DNA of 49,168 nucleotides from Lachnospiraceae bacterium (GTDB lineage: Bacteria; Bacillota; Clostridia; Lachnospirales; Lachnospiraceae): assembly GCA_017480445.1 (NCBI GenBank), contig JAFVAO010000008.1, positions 1 to 49,168 of the forward strand, given 5' to 3'. Below are positions 17,740 through 26,880 of the stretch, piece by piece. The position numbers and the translations under genes were made by a program. Below the pieces are notes generated by a model. The model saw only the letters and a program-made list of their open reading frames with translations. It was not told where the DNA came from and did not search any database. Position 1 is the stretch's first letter; each line of letters begins with the position of its first letter.

Positions 17740-18281
17740 TGGACAGAAACAACAAGAATCAGAACAGGTTGTGTACCCTCTGCCGAAAGCTTGGCTTGTC
17801 CAAAAGACCGGAAAGCACCGGCGAAGTCGATACGGCTGCGCAGTACGATGAATTGACGGGACTGCCAAACCGGAATTATTTCAAGGAAGCCTACGGGGAG
17901 CAAAGCTTTTTTAATACCATGCGCTACCGTACCATAGCGGTATTTGATATCGATTCGTTCAAAGAGGCGAACGATACCATGGACGGCGATGAGATCCTGC
18001 GGTTTGTGACAAAGTGTGCCAAGCGCGTGATCGGGGAACAGGGAGAGATTTTCCGCTGGGGCGGCGACGAGTTTACCGTGTTGATGGAGTGGTCTCTGGA
18101 TTTTGCCTACGAAATCTGTCGGGAATTCTGCAAAGAGGTGGAGAAGGACGGTCGCGTCACGATCTCCATCGGGGTGACCGAGGTGCGGATCTCCGACACG
18201 ATCAAGCGGAATTATTACCGGGCGGTACAGGGCTGCTATCTGGTAAAAGAGATGGGCGGAAACGGTGTGAAGCGAAACTAG
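17736..18281 (+). CDS. Stand-alone GGDEF-domain protein (putative diguanylate cyclase)
   Basis: The 181-residue protein has a short polar N-terminus with two Cys residues and then a GGDEF domain (about 37-180). YDELTGLPNRNYF opens it, FDIDSFKEANDTM follows, and the active site is RWGGDEFTVL. The usual GHxxG segment after ND is shortened: ND-TM runs straight into DGDEIL, three to four residues fewer than normal. No RxxD inhibitory site is seen before GGDEF. The ATG overlaps the sensor stop (ATGA) with AGGAG upstream, so the two proteins should be made together. Catalytic activity is likely but not assured given the shortened loop. Confidence 0.83.
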   Translation: MMDRNNKNQNRLCTLCRKLGLSKRPESTGEVDTAAQYDELTGLPNRNYFKEAYGEQSFFNTMRYRTIAVFDIDSFKEANDTMDGDEILRFVTKCAKRVIGEQGEIFRWGGDEFTVLMEWSLDFAYEICREFCKEVEKDGRVTISIGVTEVRISDTIKRNYYRAVQGCYLVKEMGGNGVKRN

Positions 18282-18293
18282 GAGGAGAAGAAT

Positions 18294-19952
18294 TTGCGTT
18301 CCATAACGACAAAATTATTTTTACTGATCTGCGGCGCAGTGTTCGTCGTATTCATACTTCTGTCAACTCTGAGCGGTTATTATATGTCTCATGTGATCAA
18401 CGAGGATTCGGTGGCAGCGATGACGATGCTGGCGGATCAGAAATCGCGTGAGTTAAATGTGCATTTCAAGAGTGTGGCGCAGGCAGTGGAGCTGCTGAAA
18501 GACCACATCTGCGACAACATTGATCCCGTGCGTCTGCAGACCGACCGGACTTATGCGCAGGCCTTTATGGCGGAAGTAGCGGATTACGGCATGGCTACAG
18601 CGAATGTGGCGGGCAATGTGGCTACTTTGTATTTCAGACCGGATCCGGTTGCCTATGGCAGTACGGCGGGATTGTTCCTGACGGAAGACGGTACCGGAGG
18701 GTTTACAGCGGTGCCCCCAACAGATATCCTGAAGTACGACCGCAATGACCGCGAACATGTGGGGTGGTATTACGAACCCGTTGAGCGCGGAGAAGCCATC
18801 TGGATGGATCCCTATGCCAACAACAATATTGATGTATATATGATTTCATATGTGACGCCGTTGTATGTGGATGAAACATTGATCGGCGTGGTCGGGATGG
18901 ACATCGATATGTCCGTGATCCGCAACGTGGTGGATTCCGTTGGCTATGCGGATGGAATCGGCTTTCTGCTGGATGCAAGCGGAAATATTATCTATCACAG
19001 GGATTATCCGGACGGCCTGAGCGCAGCGCGGATGGACGAGGGGCTCAAGGAAATCGTACAATATATCAATACCCACAAGGACAATCGAGAAATTTATCGC
19101 TGTGATTGGCAGGGAGATCGCCGCAGGCTGGTGTCTGCCGCGCTGGAGAACGGCATGACCTTTGTGGTGTCCGTGCCGGAATCGACGCTGCTGCGCAACA
19201 GCACCCTTCTGCAAAGCAATATGTTTTTTGTGTTCAGCATTGTGCTGATCCTAACGCTGGTCGTGGCGCGGGGCGTGATGGTCAGAGTGGTGCGGCCCAT
19301 TCAGGAGCTGACGACAGCCTCCTCAAGAATCGCCAAGGGTGAAATGAATGTGACGATCCACTATCGCTCCGACGATGAGCTCGGTGCACTGGCAAACAGC
19401 ATCCGGCTTATGGAGAAGGAACTGCGGGAGTATATTTCCTATATTCACGAGCAGGCTTATACGGATGCCATGACCGGCGTCGGTAACAAAACAGCTTATC
19501 TGGATATGGTCAGACTGATTGAGCGGAAAATTCAGGAGGGAATGGCGGAATTCACCGTGATCGTGTTCGATGTCAATGGGCTGAAGACCATCAATGACCA
19601 TCTCGGGCATGAGTACGGAGATAAGATCATCACCCAGGCGGCCGGCGCAATTAAAGAGGTGTTTGGCGCCGAGCATGCATACCGCATCGGCGGCGACGAG
19701 TTTATCGTCGTGTTGGAGCGAACCGACCAGGAAGCAACCGAACAATCATTCCGCGAATTTGACGCGGTGGTCGAGCGAATGAACGCGGAGGAAAAGACCC
19801 GCGAGGTGACGCTGGCCGTCTCCAAGGGTGCTTCTTTCTATAGACAGGACGAGGATCAGGAGTACCGTGAGGTATTCCGGCGTGCCGATGAGGAAATGTA
19901 TCGGGACAAAGAAAAATTCTACCGCGGCAAGAACGACAGGCGGAGAAGATAA
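18294..19952 (+). CDS. Cache-HAMP-GGDEF diguanylate cyclase
   Basis: The 552-residue protein has an N-terminal helix (about 7-28), a large extracytoplasmic Cache sensor (about 35-300, with VGWYYEPVERGEAIWMDPY and GVVGMDIDMSVI), and a second helix (about 308-330). A HAMP linker (about 330-382) and a complete GGDEF domain (about 395-545) with YRIGGDEFIVVL and a normal GHEYGD block follow. It should make c-di-GMP from two GTP in response to an external ligand, perhaps a small carboxylate or amino acid as for many Cache domains. The start is TTG at 18294, eight bases after GGAGG that begins on the stop of the preceding gene. No RxxD I-site is seen. Confidence 0.88.
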   Translation: MRSITTKLFLLICGAVFVVFILLSTLSGYYMSHVINEDSVAAMTMLADQKSRELNVHFKSVAQAVELLKDHICDNIDPVRLQTDRTYAQAFMAEVADYGMATANVAGNVATLYFRPDPVAYGSTAGLFLTEDGTGGFTAVPPTDILKYDRNDREHVGWYYEPVERGEAIWMDPYANNNIDVYMISYVTPLYVDETLIGVVGMDIDMSVIRNVVDSVGYADGIGFLLDASGNIIYHRDYPDGLSAARMDEGLKEIVQYINTHKDNREIYRCDWQGDRRRLVSAALENGMTFVVSVPESTLLRNSTLLQSNMFFVFSIVLILTLVVARGVMVRVVRPIQELTTASSRIAKGEMNVTIHYRSDDELGALANSIRLMEKELREYISYIHEQAYTDAMTGVGNKTAYLDMVRLIERKIQEGMAEFTVIVFDVNGLKTINDHLGHEYGDKIITQAAGAIKEVFGAEHAYRIGGDEFIVVLERTDQEATEQSFREFDAVVERMNAEEKTREVTLAVSKGASFYRQDEDQEYREVFRRADEEMYRDKEKFYRGKNDRRRR

Positions 19953-20016
19953 CCCTTCGGACGACTGTATACTCGCCTGAGAAAACGAAATAGCAAGTGA
20001 TAGCGGGAGATCAGAA

Positions 20017-20550
20017 ATGGCTACTTGGAATTCCAGAGGCCTTCGCGGATCTACCCTGGAGGATATGATCAATCGAACAAATGAAAAATACAAAGAGAAT
20101 CATCTGGCGTTGATCCAGAAGGTGCCCACGCCCATCACGCCCATCAAGATAGATAAGGAATCCAGGCACATCACACTGGCTTATTTTGATCAGAAAAGTA
20201 CTGTGGACTATATCGGTGCCGTGCAGGGGCTGCCGGTCTGTTTCGACGCCAAGGAGTGTGCGGTGGACACCTTTGCGCTGCAGAATATCCACGAACATCA
20301 GGTGGAATTTATGCGTGCATTTGAGGAGCAGGGCGGCATTGCTTTTTTCCTCATTTTCTATTCCCACAAGGATCTGCTGTATTATCTGCCCTTTGAGATG
20401 CTAGATTTCTTCTGGCAGCGTGCCAAAGCGGGCGGGCGCAAGAGTTTTCGGTTCGAGGAGCTCAATCCGGCGTATGTCCTGCCCAAGCAGCACGGCGTCA
20501 TGGTGCCTTATCTGGAAGCCCTGAAAAAGGATCTCGAGGATCGGTCTTGA
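20017..20550 (+). CDS. recU: Holliday junction resolvase RecU
   Basis: The 177-residue protein matches RecU: MATWNSRGLRGSTLEDMIN, then IQKVPTPITPIKID, YFDQKSTVDYIG and CFDAKE. The conserved Asp and Glu of the nuclease core lie in STVDYIG and FDAKE. FMRAFEEQGGIAFFLI and GRKSFRFEEL follow as usual. RecU is the Gram-positive enzyme that cuts four-way junctions in recombinational repair and chromosome segregation. In many Firmicutes it sits next to a penicillin-binding protein gene; here it stands between a GGDEF gene and a lipoprotein gene. Its stop codon lies within the promoter of the next gene. Confidence 0.95.
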   Translation: MATWNSRGLRGSTLEDMINRTNEKYKENHLALIQKVPTPITPIKIDKESRHITLAYFDQKSTVDYIGAVQGLPVCFDAKECAVDTFALQNIHEHQVEFMRAFEEQGGIAFFLIFYSHKDLLYYLPFEMLDFFWQRAKAGGRKSFRFEELNPAYVLPKQHGVMVPYLEALKKDLEDRS

Positions 20551-20575
20551 CATTCCCAACAGTTTCTAGTATACT
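20547..20575 (+). promoter_or_regulatory. Consensus promoter for the lipoprotein gene
   Basis: TTGACA (20547-20552), a 17-base spacer and TATACT (20570-20575) form a near-perfect sigma-A promoter that overlaps the recU stop codon. It predicts a leader of about 115 bases before the ATG at 20698, in which no clear riboswitch fold was recognised. Confidence 0.75.
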
Positions 20576-20697
20576 TAGCTGGATTTAGTTCTCTAATTCG
20601 CTGCCACGTTACCACACTAAAGTATATGATTTATGATATAGATGATTCTGAAAAGAATCAGGAAATACAAAATACGGAAGAAAAGGATGAAGCAAAG

Positions 20698-22659
20698 ATG
20701 CGTAAATTAACCAGCCATAAACGAACCAAACAAGCCGGCATCCTCATGTTGGCGCTGTGGATGAGCGCCTGCGGCGCGCAGGGCACGCTTCCCTCCGATA
20801 CAATCGAGGAAACGGCGGATGTCTCCGGTGCTGCAGCAGTGACCCAAACGCCGGAAGATCCGGCGCCGGAGACCGCTTCCGGCGAGCATCATTTGCTCTA
20901 CGCGCCGGGATTCGGCAATCAAATCTATGTGGTCGACGACAACGGCAAACAGCTTGCACAGTACGATCTGCAGCAGATAGAGGATACCCTTACCCAACAG
21001 GGCTACAACGGGCAAGACATGTGGCTGCGCACAGCCGATGTCGATCAGTTGTATTTTACCGAATATAAATGGAACGGCTCCAACGGAAAATATACGCTGT
21101 ATGCGGTGCAGCCGGATCCCTGGAAGGTACAGGCAATCTGGGCGTCTTCCGACGACTGGAGTCTGGATACCATTGATCTGTATCAGGACCAGGTATGTAT
21201 TCGCGGCAGCATCCATAATACAGATTACAGCAGTGTCTCTGACAGAGAAACCGTTTTGCGCATACAACCAAACGCCGATAACACATCGGTTTCCTATGTG
21301 CCGGAAAAAGATGATCTGGCGGATTTCTGGCAGGCAGCGGCAGGGTATCGTCTGATCGCCAAGTCTGCTTTGTACAATACCGCCAGCGACTACGGCTATA
21401 CCAGAGTGCTGGATCAGTACGGTTTTGTCCTGGCCAGCACCGATTCAGCGGACAAGCGCTTTGTGCGCATCGCGGCAGACGGGACGATTTCGTCCCTGCC
21501 GAAGTTCTATACAGAAGGCGACAATGATCCGTCCGTGTACGGTTACGATGATCGCTATATCCTGTACGGCGTCTTTGATGGTGAGGCGATGCGCTATCAC
21601 TTCAGCTGCCTGGAGATTGCCTCCGGCAGAATCGAGCAGATTGCAGACGACGATAGCGATCTTTCGTTCCTCGATTATCAGGACGGAGTTGCTTATTTTT
21701 CCGACGATGTGACCGAAGAATACGGCTTGACCAGGCAGGATGTCTATGAATACAATTGTGCGGAGCAAACCCTGCGCAAGCTTTATGCGGCACAGTCCAT
21801 CCCGGGTGCCGGCGATCTGGTTGCAGGCACGAGCGGTTTCCGGATCATCCATGGCAAGCTCTATGCGCTGACGCTGGAGGGGGATACCGAGGAATGGGTC
21901 GTGCGCGATCCGGCCGCAGCGAATACCTACACGCACACCGGCTTTGCGCTGAATACGATCAATACATTCCATTACGGGCAGGTACAGTACACCTCCGATA
22001 CGGAGCTCTGTCCTTTCTGCCAGACGCCGCTTGAGAAGAACTATAACGAATACTTCGTTCTGGACGCCAGGTACTCCGCATATGCAGACCAGATCAACGC
22101 TGCGCTGCGCGACGGACTGGACGCGTCTGACACGGCGGAAGAGACCTACGATGCGCCGGAATACACCGACGAATATTGTGAGGATCATCTGGCCTATCCG
22201 ACACAATGGTGTGAGACGGTGGACAATTATATAGGGGATGTGAAAATATTCTCCGATCAATATTTGATCATTGATCGGAACGGATACTGGTACGGTGGCG
22301 GTGTGCACGGCTATCCGCTGCGCGATCAGATTGTGTTTGATCTGACCACCGGAGAGCGTAAGACATTCAAGGATTTCTATACCGGATCCGAAGAGGACTT
22401 TAAAGCGCTTGTAGCACAAAAGACGAGAGAGGATTATGAGAGTTACCCGCCTACGGACTACACCCCTTATTTTGCAGGCAGCGCCGAGGACGTCTACAAT
22501 GATGCCTATGAACACGTGAACCTGGAGAACACCAGCGTGGAATTTGTGGAGGATGGCGTATTGATCGTTTATCCGCCTTATGATATGGGACCTTATGCGT
22601 CCGGCTATATCCAGATACTGATTTCCTATCAGGACGTATTCGGGCGCGACAAGCTCTGA
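20698..22659 (+). CDS. Large lipoprotein with DUF3298-like C-terminal domain
   Basis: The protein of about 653 residues has a basic start, a hydrophobic stretch and a lipobox-like MSAC (Cys near residue 21), so it is probably a lipoprotein on the outer face of the membrane. An acidic Pro/Thr-rich spacer follows, then a long beta-rich middle (about 60-440) that may be a propeller-like repeat. The C-terminal domain (about 460-650) resembles DUF4163/DUF3298: GYWYGGGVHGYPLRDQIVFD and TGERKTFKDFY are typical of the part found in RsiV. No enzyme motif is seen. An in-frame ATG at 20626 lies upstream; the one at 20698 with AAAAGGA gives the signal peptide directly. Confidence 0.78.
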   Translation: MRKLTSHKRTKQAGILMLALWMSACGAQGTLPSDTIEETADVSGAAAVTQTPEDPAPETASGEHHLLYAPGFGNQIYVVDDNGKQLAQYDLQQIEDTLTQQGYNGQDMWLRTADVDQLYFTEYKWNGSNGKYTLYAVQPDPWKVQAIWASSDDWSLDTIDLYQDQVCIRGSIHNTDYSSVSDRETVLRIQPNADNTSVSYVPEKDDLADFWQAAAGYRLIAKSALYNTASDYGYTRVLDQYGFVLASTDSADKRFVRIAADGTISSLPKFYTEGDNDPSVYGYDDRYILYGVFDGEAMRYHFSCLEIASGRIEQIADDDSDLSFLDYQDGVAYFSDDVTEEYGLTRQDVYEYNCAEQTLRKLYAAQSIPGAGDLVAGTSGFRIIHGKLYALTLEGDTEEWVVRDPAAANTYTHTGFALNTINTFHYGQVQYTSDTELCPFCQTPLEKNYNEYFVLDARYSAYADQINAALRDGLDASDTAEETYDAPEYTDEYCEDHLAYPTQWCETVDNYIGDVKIFSDQYLIIDRNGYWYGGGVHGYPLRDQIVFDLTTGERKTFKDFYTGSEEDFKALVAQKTREDYESYPPTDYTPYFAGSAEDVYNDAYEHVNLENTSVEFVEDGVLIVYPPYDMGPYASGYIQILISYQDVFGRDKL

Positions 22660-22707
22660 TCAAAATAAAAGCAAAACAGGACAAAAAGCAGGAAAAGGAT
22701 GAAGCAT

Positions 22708-23832
22708 ATGAGCAAAAAATTACTGCATACTCCGGAGGGAGTCAGAGACATTTACGGAAGAGAATACGCGCGCAAGCTGGAGGTTCAGGCGAGACTGCAT
22801 GCCAGTATCCAAAGCTACGGCTATGAAGATATCCAGACGCCCGCGTTTGAGTACTTTGACGTATTTTCCAAGGAGATCGGGACTACGTCCAGCAAGGAAC
22901 TATATAAGTTTTTCGACAAGGAGAACAATACGCTTGTGCTGCGACCGGACTTCACCCCGTCCATTGCGCGCTGTGCGGCCAAATATTTCATGGAGACGAA
23001 GGAGCCGCTGCGCTTCAGTTATCTGGGCAACACCTTCACCAACACCACGAAGTTGCAGGGAAAGCTGAGTGAGACAACGCAGATGGGCGCTGAGCTGATC
23101 AACGACCCTTCCGTGGAGGCGGATGCGGAAATGATCAGTCTTGTGATCGCTGCGCTGCAGCATACGGGCCTGAAGCAATTTCAGGTCACCATCGGCCAGG
23201 TGGAATATTTCAAGGGTCTGTGTCAGGAGGCCGGACTGGACGAGGAGACGGAATATGATCTGCGCGATTGTATCTCTGCCAAGAATTATTTTGCGGCCCA
23301 GGAGCTTTTGGAGGAGCGCAATGTGCAAGAGCCCTACAAAAGCGTCCTGTTAAAGACGGCGGATCTGTTCGGTAATATGACCTCTTTGACGGAGGCCAGG
23401 GAGCTTGTACGCAATGCGCGTTCCCTGGCGGCAATCGAGCGTTTGGAGCAACTTTACGAGGTCTTGAAGCTCTACGGCGTGGAGGCGTATGTTTCATTTG
23501 ATCTCGGGATGCTGAGCAAATACAATTATTACACCGGCGTGATCTTCAAGGCTTATACCTATGGCGTGGGTGATGCGATCGTGAAGGGCGGCCGGTATGA
23601 CAATCTGCTGCATCAGTTCGGCAAGGAGGCGCCGGCCATCGGATTTATGGCGGTGATTGATGAACTGATCGAGGCGCTGGACAGCCAGAAGGTGGAGCTG
23701 CCGCTGCCTGCGGAGAAGACAACGCTTACTTACCGTGCGCAGGACAAGGCGGATTTCGCGCAGAAGCTGGCACAGGCACAGGTGCTGCGGGCCGGGGGAC
23801 AGGCGGTCGCGCTTGTGGCACAACAGGATTAA
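22708..23832 (+). CDS. hisZ: ATP phosphoribosyltransferase regulatory subunit HisZ
   Basis: The protein of about 374 residues is a class II aminoacyl-tRNA synthetase paralogue: LLHTPEGVRDIYGREYARKL at the start, DIQTPAFEYFDVFSKE, VLRPDFTPSIAR (motif 2 region) and the late GRYDNLL. It lacks the HisRS anticodon-binding domain, which identifies HisZ. HisZ joins the short form of HisG to make the active, histidine-inhibited first enzyme of histidine synthesis. hisG follows after 28 bases, and that HisG is the short form, so the pair is consistent. Of two ATGs, the second (22708) has correct spacing from GGAAAAGG. Confidence 0.93.
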   Translation: MSKKLLHTPEGVRDIYGREYARKLEVQARLHASIQSYGYEDIQTPAFEYFDVFSKEIGTTSSKELYKFFDKENNTLVLRPDFTPSIARCAAKYFMETKEPLRFSYLGNTFTNTTKLQGKLSETTQMGAELINDPSVEADAEMISLVIAALQHTGLKQFQVTIGQVEYFKGLCQEAGLDEETEYDLRDCISAKNYFAAQELLEERNVQEPYKSVLLKTADLFGNMTSLTEARELVRNARSLAAIERLEQLYEVLKLYGVEAYVSFDLGMLSKYNYYTGVIFKAYTYGVGDAIVKGGRYDNLLHQFGKEAPAIGFMAVIDELIEALDSQKVELPLPAEKTTLTYRAQDKADFAQKLAQAQVLRAGGQAVALVAQQD

Positions 23833-23860
23833 GGGATAAGCAGAGAGGATAGCAGACAAA

Positions 23861-24511
23861 ATGACAAACGACAGATATTTGACCTTTGCGCTGGGCAAAG
23901 GCAGACTTGCCAATAAAACATTGGAATTATTCGAGGAAATCGGCATAACCTGTGAAGAAATGAAGGATAAGAATTCCCGCAAACTGATCTTTGTGAACGA
24001 AGATCTGAAGCTGCGGTTTTTCCTGGCGAAGGGTCCGGATGTGCCGACCTATGTGGAGTACGGCGCCGCGGATATCGGCGTGGTCGGCCGCGACACGATC
24101 GTGGAAGAGAACCGCAATGTCTATGAGGTGCTGGATCTGGGCTTCGGCAAATGCCGGATGTGTGTCTGCGGACCGGCTTCCGCAAAAGAGCTTTTGCAGC
24201 ATCACGAGCGCATCCGTGTGGCCAGCAAATATCCCAATATTGCGAAGGATTATTTTTACAACAAAAAGCATCAGACCGTGGATATCATCAAGCTGAACGG
24301 CTCGGTGGAGCTGGGGCCTTTGGTGGAGCTGTCCGATGTGATCGTGGATATTGTGGAGACGGGTTCTACGTTGCGTGAAAACGGACTGGAGGTGCTCGAG
24401 GAAATCTGTCCGCTGTCCGCACGCATGATCGTAAATCCTGTGAGCATGCAGATGGAGTCCGGCCGGATCCGTGAGCTGGTGGCGAAGCTTCGCACAAAGC
24501 TGGAGGCGTAA
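23861..24511 (+). CDS. hisG: ATP phosphoribosyltransferase catalytic subunit HisG (short form)
   Basis: The 216-residue protein has FALGKGRLANKTLELFEEIG at the start, YGAADIGVVGRDTI, and the PRPP-binding block DIVETGSTLRENGLEV. It ends near residue 216 and so lacks the C-terminal regulatory domain of long HisG, as expected where hisZ is present. It condenses ATP and PRPP to phosphoribosyl-ATP, the committed step of histidine synthesis. A NahK-like kinase gene follows after only 14 bases, which interrupts the usual his gene order. Confidence 0.96.
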   Translation: MTNDRYLTFALGKGRLANKTLELFEEIGITCEEMKDKNSRKLIFVNEDLKLRFFLAKGPDVPTYVEYGAADIGVVGRDTIVEENRNVYEVLDLGFGKCRMCVCGPASAKELLQHHERIRVASKYPNIAKDYFYNKKHQTVDIIKLNGSVELGPLVELSDVIVDIVETGSTLRENGLEVLEEICPLSARMIVNPVSMQMESGRIRELVAKLRTKLEA

Positions 24512-24525
24512 ACTGGAGGAAGCAA

Positions 24526-25542
24526 GTGGAGGACATATTCGGATACCTATTGGAACAGTTTCAGGTGCTGCCTGCAGGCTTAGGTCTGCATGAAGAACCT
24601 GCACACATCCGAAGATTTTTAAAAGGACATATCAATCGCACCTATTTTGTCCGTGTGCCTGCGGGCGACTATGTGCTGCAGGCACTAAACACTGCCGTTT
24701 ATACAGATCCCGCGGCAGTGATGACAAATATTGCACAGATCGAGCGGATCTTTGCCGCACCGCAGAAGCTTGTACAAGGAGAACCGCGCATTTCCGTGCC
24801 GCATTTTCTGTCTGCAAGCGGGCAAAATTATGTGCTGGCAGACGGTGCGTGCTGGCGCATGTATCAGTATGTGGAAGGAGCGGCAGGGCAGGTGTCCGGC
24901 ACGGCGCGGATTGCCGGTTTTGCCTACGGACGATTTATCCGGAAGCTGCAGGAGGCGGATCTGTCACTGCGGCAGACGGTGCCGGGATATCACGATTTTC
25001 AGACCTATTATGATCAGCTGACGGCTGTCATGGGGAGCGGATCTTACGGAACGCTCTCTGCGGTATGTGACAAATTACAGCGGATTTTCACGACGGATAT
25101 GCCCCGGCGCTTGATTCACGGGGACGCCAAGACGGACAATCTGATCCTACAGGCAGACGACGCCTGTACCATTCTGGATCTGGACACTGTCTGTCACCAC
25201 TATGTGGCGTTGGATTACGGCGATCTGGTGCGTTCCGCGACTGCAGGTATAAGCGGCACAGAGCTTCTGGCCACCATAGGGGAAGTCCCGACAGGCTTCG
25301 CGCAGGGGTTGGATGGTCTGCTGACCACCGCAGAGATTCACTCTCTGTTTTACGGGATTCTCTGGGTGACGTGGGAGCTGGCTGTGCGATATCTGACGGA
25401 CTGCTACGCCGAGGAACGGTATTTTGTGAACAAGACGCGGGAAGACTGCCAAAAGCGGGTCACCCAGCTCATCGAGCAGGCAGAGCAGTTCACAGCGATC
25501 AAGGAAGAAATCAAACAGTTGATTCAGGAGGCATTTACATAA
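24526..25542 (+). CDS. APH-fold phosphotransferase, N-acetylhexosamine 1-kinase (NahK)-like
   Basis: The 338-residue protein has the aminoglycoside phosphotransferase fold. GHINRTYFVRV is an N-terminal block also typical of NahK, the catalytic loop HGDAKTDNL (Brenner motif HxDxxxxN) is at about 200-208, and the metal-binding ILDLDTV is near 218. NahK proteins phosphorylate N-acetylhexosamines at C1; that substrate is only a family-level suggestion. The start is GTG at 24526 after GGAGG. The gene is wedged between hisG and an acetyltransferase whose ATG overlaps its stop (TAATG), so it appears to be part of the his transcript. Confidence 0.8.
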   Translation: MEDIFGYLLEQFQVLPAGLGLHEEPAHIRRFLKGHINRTYFVRVPAGDYVLQALNTAVYTDPAAVMTNIAQIERIFAAPQKLVQGEPRISVPHFLSASGQNYVLADGACWRMYQYVEGAAGQVSGTARIAGFAYGRFIRKLQEADLSLRQTVPGYHDFQTYYDQLTAVMGSGSYGTLSAVCDKLQRIFTTDMPRRLIHGDAKTDNLILQADDACTILDLDTVCHHYVALDYGDLVRSATAGISGTELLATIGEVPTGFAQGLDGLLTTAEIHSLFYGILWVTWELAVRYLTDCYAEERYFVNKTREDCQKRVTQLIEQAEQFTAIKEEIKQLIQEAFT

Positions 25543-26111
25543 TGGAGCAGACAATCATTCGTCCCGCCACACCGGCGGATGCGGGGCGGCTGTTGGAAAT
25601 CTACGCATACTACGTGCAGCATACCGCCGTCTCTTTTGAATACGAAGTGCCGTCTCTGACAGAATTTGAGGGCCGGATCCGACACACTTTGACCCGATAT
25701 CCCTATCTGATCGTTCAGGAGGGCGAACGGATTCTGGGCTATGCTTATGCGGGTGCGTTTCATCCGCGGGCGGCCTTTGCCTGGGCCTGTGAAATGACCA
25801 TCTATCTGGATCCTGCCGCACATAAAAAAGGGCTTGGGCGCAAGCTTTACGAAGCGTTGGAGGCCGAGCTGCAGCGGTTGGGATTTTTGAATCTGTATGC
25901 CTGTATCGCCTGTCCGGAGGCGGAAGACGAATATCTGACGAACAACAGCCCAGCGTTTCATGCGCACATGGGCTATGTGGAAATCGGCCGGTTCCATCAT
26001 TGCGGCTATAAATTCGGCCGCTGGTATCATATGATCTGGATGGAGAAGCTGATCGGCAGCCACGAAAACGGCGCTGCGCTTAAGGTGCCGGCCGCATGGA
26101 AGCCAACCTGA
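25542..26111 (+). CDS. GNAT family N-acetyltransferase (phosphinothricin acetyltransferase-like)
   Basis: The 190-residue GNAT protein begins IIRPATPADAGRLLEIYAYY, and WACEMTIYLDPAAHKKGLGRKLYEALE carries the acetyl-CoA pyrophosphate-binding segment (KGLGRK near 105-110). NNSPAFHAHMGYVEIGRFHHCGYKFGRWY resembles the C-terminal part of Pat/Bar-like acetyltransferases and related methionine sulfoximine acetyltransferases. The substrate is not proven. The ATG shares bases with the kinase stop codon and AGGAGG lies ten bases upstream, so the two genes are translationally coupled. A promoter for the next gene follows its end. Confidence 0.85.
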   Translation: MEQTIIRPATPADAGRLLEIYAYYVQHTAVSFEYEVPSLTEFEGRIRHTLTRYPYLIVQEGERILGYAYAGAFHPRAAFAWACEMTIYLDPAAHKKGLGRKLYEALEAELQRLGFLNLYACIACPEAEDEYLTNNSPAFHAHMGYVEIGRFHHCGYKFGRWYHMIWMEKLIGSHENGAALKVPAAWKPT

Positions 26112-26165
26112 CAAGGGCTGTTTTGGGCCAAGGCATGACCGGATCCGAAACAACGGACTTGGGGA

Positions 26166-26194
26166 TTGACAAGGTTCCATTTCCCACATAGAAT
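26166..26194 (+). promoter_or_regulatory. Consensus promoter inside the his cluster
   Basis: TTGACA (26166-26171), a 17-base spacer and TAGAAT (26189-26194) fit a sigma-A promoter. It lies about 50 bases before the membrane-anchored unknown gene and can also serve hisD, hisB and the genes beyond. Confidence 0.7.
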
Positions 26195-26244
26195 GGACTG
26201 AGGGACATAGACGACACAGACACAGAATGACAGGAGAAACTCAT

Positions 26245-26850
26245 ATGTCAAAAAAACTCGGTATCGGCATCAGTGTAATCTGTCTCATTGCGGTCATTTG
26301 GGTGATTCGCGCACTTGCACCGATTGGTGGAAACGGCGAGCCGCCTGAGGGTTTTATCGCAATGGGAACGACTTTCGATGAACTGAAGGTGCAGCTGCCA
26401 AAGCAGTATCCGAATGCAACATTTCAGACGACGCGATATATTGCAACTGTTGACATCCCGAATTACAGTGGAACTGGCGTCGACGCGCAGGTTGCGTACT
26501 GGTGCAACCAGACGAGCCGGGAATTGGACTATATCTATATCAAAATGAAAATGAAAGATTCTGAAAAGGTTTACAAACAACTGACAAAAGAACTAAAGAA
26601 TAGTTATGGAAAGCCGTATTTTGATATGGAAATCAGGAATCCGAACGATCCGACTACAAAAATGAAACGCCGCGTCTGGAAAAAAGGAATGATGATGGTC
26701 GATCTGACACCGTTCGAACTGGATGGAACGGACGACATTGTTTATCTGATATTTTCAACGAGAAGCAGTGACAGAGAGTCTTTGGAGAAAATCAAAAAGG
26801 ATTATGAGGAATATCGGAATACGCTTCCGTTTTTAAACTTCTTAAAATGA
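26245..26850 (+). CDS. Membrane-anchored protein of unknown function
   Basis: The protein of about 201 residues has one N-terminal helix (about 5-26, LGIGISVICLIAVIWVIRAL) and an outward-facing soluble domain with no recognised motif. AMGTTFDELKVQLPKQYPNA hints at a domain in which a short peptide threshold segment is followed by beta strands. Lys-rich, AAA-heavy codon use looks slightly more AT-rich than the his genes beside it. CAGGAG precedes the ATG at 26245; the earlier in-frame ATG at 26227 has no site. It begins its own promoter-led unit inside the his cluster, 30 bases before hisD. It may be a recent insertion. Confidence 0.65.
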   Translation: MSKKLGIGISVICLIAVIWVIRALAPIGGNGEPPEGFIAMGTTFDELKVQLPKQYPNATFQTTRYIATVDIPNYSGTGVDAQVAYWCNQTSRELDYIYIKMKMKDSEKVYKQLTKELKNSYGKPYFDMEIRNPNDPTTKMKRRVWKKGMMMVDLTPFELDGTDDIVYLIFSTRSSDRESLEKIKKDYEEYRNTLPFLNFLK

Positions 26851-26880
26851 TGTATGTAGCAAGAAAGGAATAGTTCTGAC

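Noticed and set aside
24526-25542. Aminoglycoside resistance gene
   Set aside because: The APH fold is present, but the GHINRTY start and the his-cluster context fit a NahK-like sugar kinase better; no resistance-type signature was seen.
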